From: Pseudomonadota bacterium
GTDB lineage: Bacteria > Pseudomonadota > Alphaproteobacteria > Sphingomonadales > SMXR01
Length of the DNA stretch: 6,906 nt
Direction of reading: 5' to 3'
Assembly (NCBI GenBank): GCA_022568115.1
Contig: JADFFP010000067.1
Span: forward strand, 1 to 6,906
In this document: positions 5,994 through 6,906 of the stretch, one piece after another
How the letters are laid out: each line of letters opens with the position of its first letter
Numbering within the stretch: the stretch's first letter is position 1
Notes under the pieces: generated by a model
What the model saw: the letters and a program-made list of their open reading frames with translations, nothing else
Databases searched by the model: none
What the model was told of the DNA's origin: nothing
Made by a program: the position numbers and the translations under genes

Positions 5994-6764
5994 CTAAAAC
6001 CACGTCCGCAATCCGAACACGGCGGTAAAATAGTTTGGTCTTTCTCCCTTGCCGCGAACAATTGCGGCGGTATCGCCAAACCTGTGAAACCATGAAAAGC
6101 CTATATAGGGGGCGAACTCACGCTTGATTTCATAGCGCAGGCGCAGCCCAATCTGCAGGTCGTTCAACCCTTTGCCGACATCAAAGGGGCTTACCCGCTG
6201 GACCGCAAAATTGGTCTCAAAGCGGGGCTGTAAAACAACTTTCTGACTGAAAAGCAAATCGTAAGTGGCGGTAATGCGGGCAGACACATCCCCGTCATGG
6301 CTGATGAACAAAACCGGCCCGACCTAAAACTTATAAGGGGCCAGGCCCTGAAAGCCAAAGACCAGAAAACCCCGGTCCTGATCTGGTCCTGCGCCAAAGG
6401 TCCGGTCATAGCGAATCCCGGCCTGGACATCCCAAAAGGGGGCAATCATGCGGCTGTAAAGCAGTTGTATTTCCCCGTCGCCAGCGCCCGGGCCGGAAAC
6501 AGTTGCTTCCCCCTCGGTCTTGAACCAGAACTTGTGGGTATCGGTTCCGACCCAGCCCTGGGCATCCCAACGCATCATATTCATGCCCGTAACAGCCCGG
6601 AATTCCAGCTGTTCAATCAGCAGAAAACTGAAAACCTGATTATCATCAACCGGCTGAGGCCAGTCAGATTCCTCCTCGGCGCTCGCCACTGGCACCAGTG
6701 CCGATGCGGCAATAATCAGAAAAGCTACAGTGAAAGCTTTGCTTGTCCCTTGGCGCTTTTTCAT
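5994..6764 (-). pseudogene. copB: Copper resistance protein B (CopB), outer-membrane beta-barrel, interrupted by an in-frame amber codon
   Basis: Read through, the frame is 256 codons from ATG 6764 to TAG 5994-5996, a plausible length for a short CopB. It starts with a signal peptide (MKKRQG, hydrophobic core, likely cleavage after Ala29 in VASA-EEE), then family hallmarks: DDNQVFSFLLIEQLEFR (40-56), WDAQGWVGTD (66-75), QLLYSRMIAPFWDVQAGIRY (100-119) and GLAPYKF (140-146). Codon 147 is TAG (6324-6326), where relatives usually have Glu in a GLAPYWFE motif, so one G-to-T change would explain it. The frame then continues without shift through GDVSARITATYDLL and RLRYEIKREFAPYIGFSW to RTWF, whose terminal Phe is typical of outer-membrane barrels. 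Termination at 147 would remove over 40% of the protein. The start has GGGGAG (6778-6773) 8 bases upstream and overlaps the copA stop as ATGA. The Met/His-rich N-terminal repeats of some CopB proteins are absent. Sequencing error or amber suppression remain possible. Confidence 0.85.
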
Positions 6765-6906
6765 GAGCCGGTCTCCCCGCCATAGTCGGTTACCGAGACG
6801 ATCCGGAACATGCCCATGTCCATGTGGTAAAGAAGATGGCAGTGAAAGGCCCAGTTGCCCGGGGCGTCGACTGAAATGATCACCGACAGCTGCTCTGCCG
6901 GCTTGA
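6761..6906 (-). CDS. copA: Copper resistance multicopper oxidase CopA, 3' end only
   Basis: The final 47 codons are visible; the gene enters from the right edge and stops at TGA 6763-6761. The fragment contains NWAFHCHLLYHMDMGMFRIV, the C-terminal copper signature of multicopper oxidases: HCH supplies type 2/3 and type 1 ligands, with the following His and Met completing the type 1 site (family knowledge). The LLYHM-x-x-GMFR form is typical of the periplasmic CopA / PcoA oxidases of copper resistance operons. The stop overlaps the copB start by four bases (ATGA), indicating a translationally coupled copA-copB operon whose promoter lies outside the window. The N-terminal signal (usually twin-arginine) cannot be seen. 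Confidence 0.93.
   Translation of the reverse strand, partial: KPAEQLSVIISVDAPGNWAFHCHLLYHMDMGMFRIVSVTDYGGETGS

Noticed and set aside
5994..6311. Separate small gene starting at TTG 6311
   Set aside because: It is in the same frame as copB, encodes the CopB C-terminal half, and has no ribosome site or signal peptide; it is the downstream part of the interrupted gene.
6297..6785. Plus-strand open frame of 162 codons opposite copB/copA
   Set aside because: It is a shadow of copB with no sensible domain, overlapping the copA end.

Overview
The window is typical GC-rich proteobacterial chromosome. The gene content suggests an alphaproteobacterium: a PBP2-RodA pair, a PutA without a DNA-binding domain, a mitochondrial-type class I cytochrome c, and a short CopB. 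This placement is an inference from gene families; there is no 16S or other decisive marker.

Layout. (1) Positions 1-1289, plus strand: the last 47 codons of mrdA (PBP2) overlap rodA by 8 bp. This is the end of a cell-elongation (rod-shape) operon. (2) Positions 1293-5062, minus strand: a SixA-type histidine phosphatase is followed, 119 bp downstream, by a large bifunctional proline dehydrogenase / glutamate semialdehyde dehydrogenase, putA. putA meets rodA tail to tail with 3 bp between the stop codons. (3) Positions 5103-5227, plus strand: a tRNA-Lys(CTT) gene with a good sigma70-type promoter, which overlaps a weaker candidate promoter for sixA on the other strand. (4) Positions 5375-5974, plus strand: a periplasmic cytochrome c with a His/Glu-rich N-terminal extension, its own candidate promoter and a likely intrinsic terminator. 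(5) Positions 5994-6906, minus strand: a copper-resistance pair, the 3' end of copA (multicopper oxidase) overlapping copB by ATGA. copB runs toward the cytochrome gene.

How the genes relate. MrdA and RodA form the transpeptidase / glycosyltransferase pair for lateral-wall peptidoglycan. PutA oxidises proline to glutamate and passes electrons to the quinone pool. CopA and CopB are periplasmic and outer-membrane copper-tolerance proteins. The cytochrome lies next to copAB and carries histidine clusters, so a link to copper is possible but unproven.

Most of the window is ordinary. The most notable points are an in-frame amber codon splitting an otherwise intact copB, the histidine-rich extension of the neighbouring cytochrome, and a cryptic minus-strand open frame that ends inside the tRNA gene. 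I found no mobile element, CRISPR array or clearly new system.
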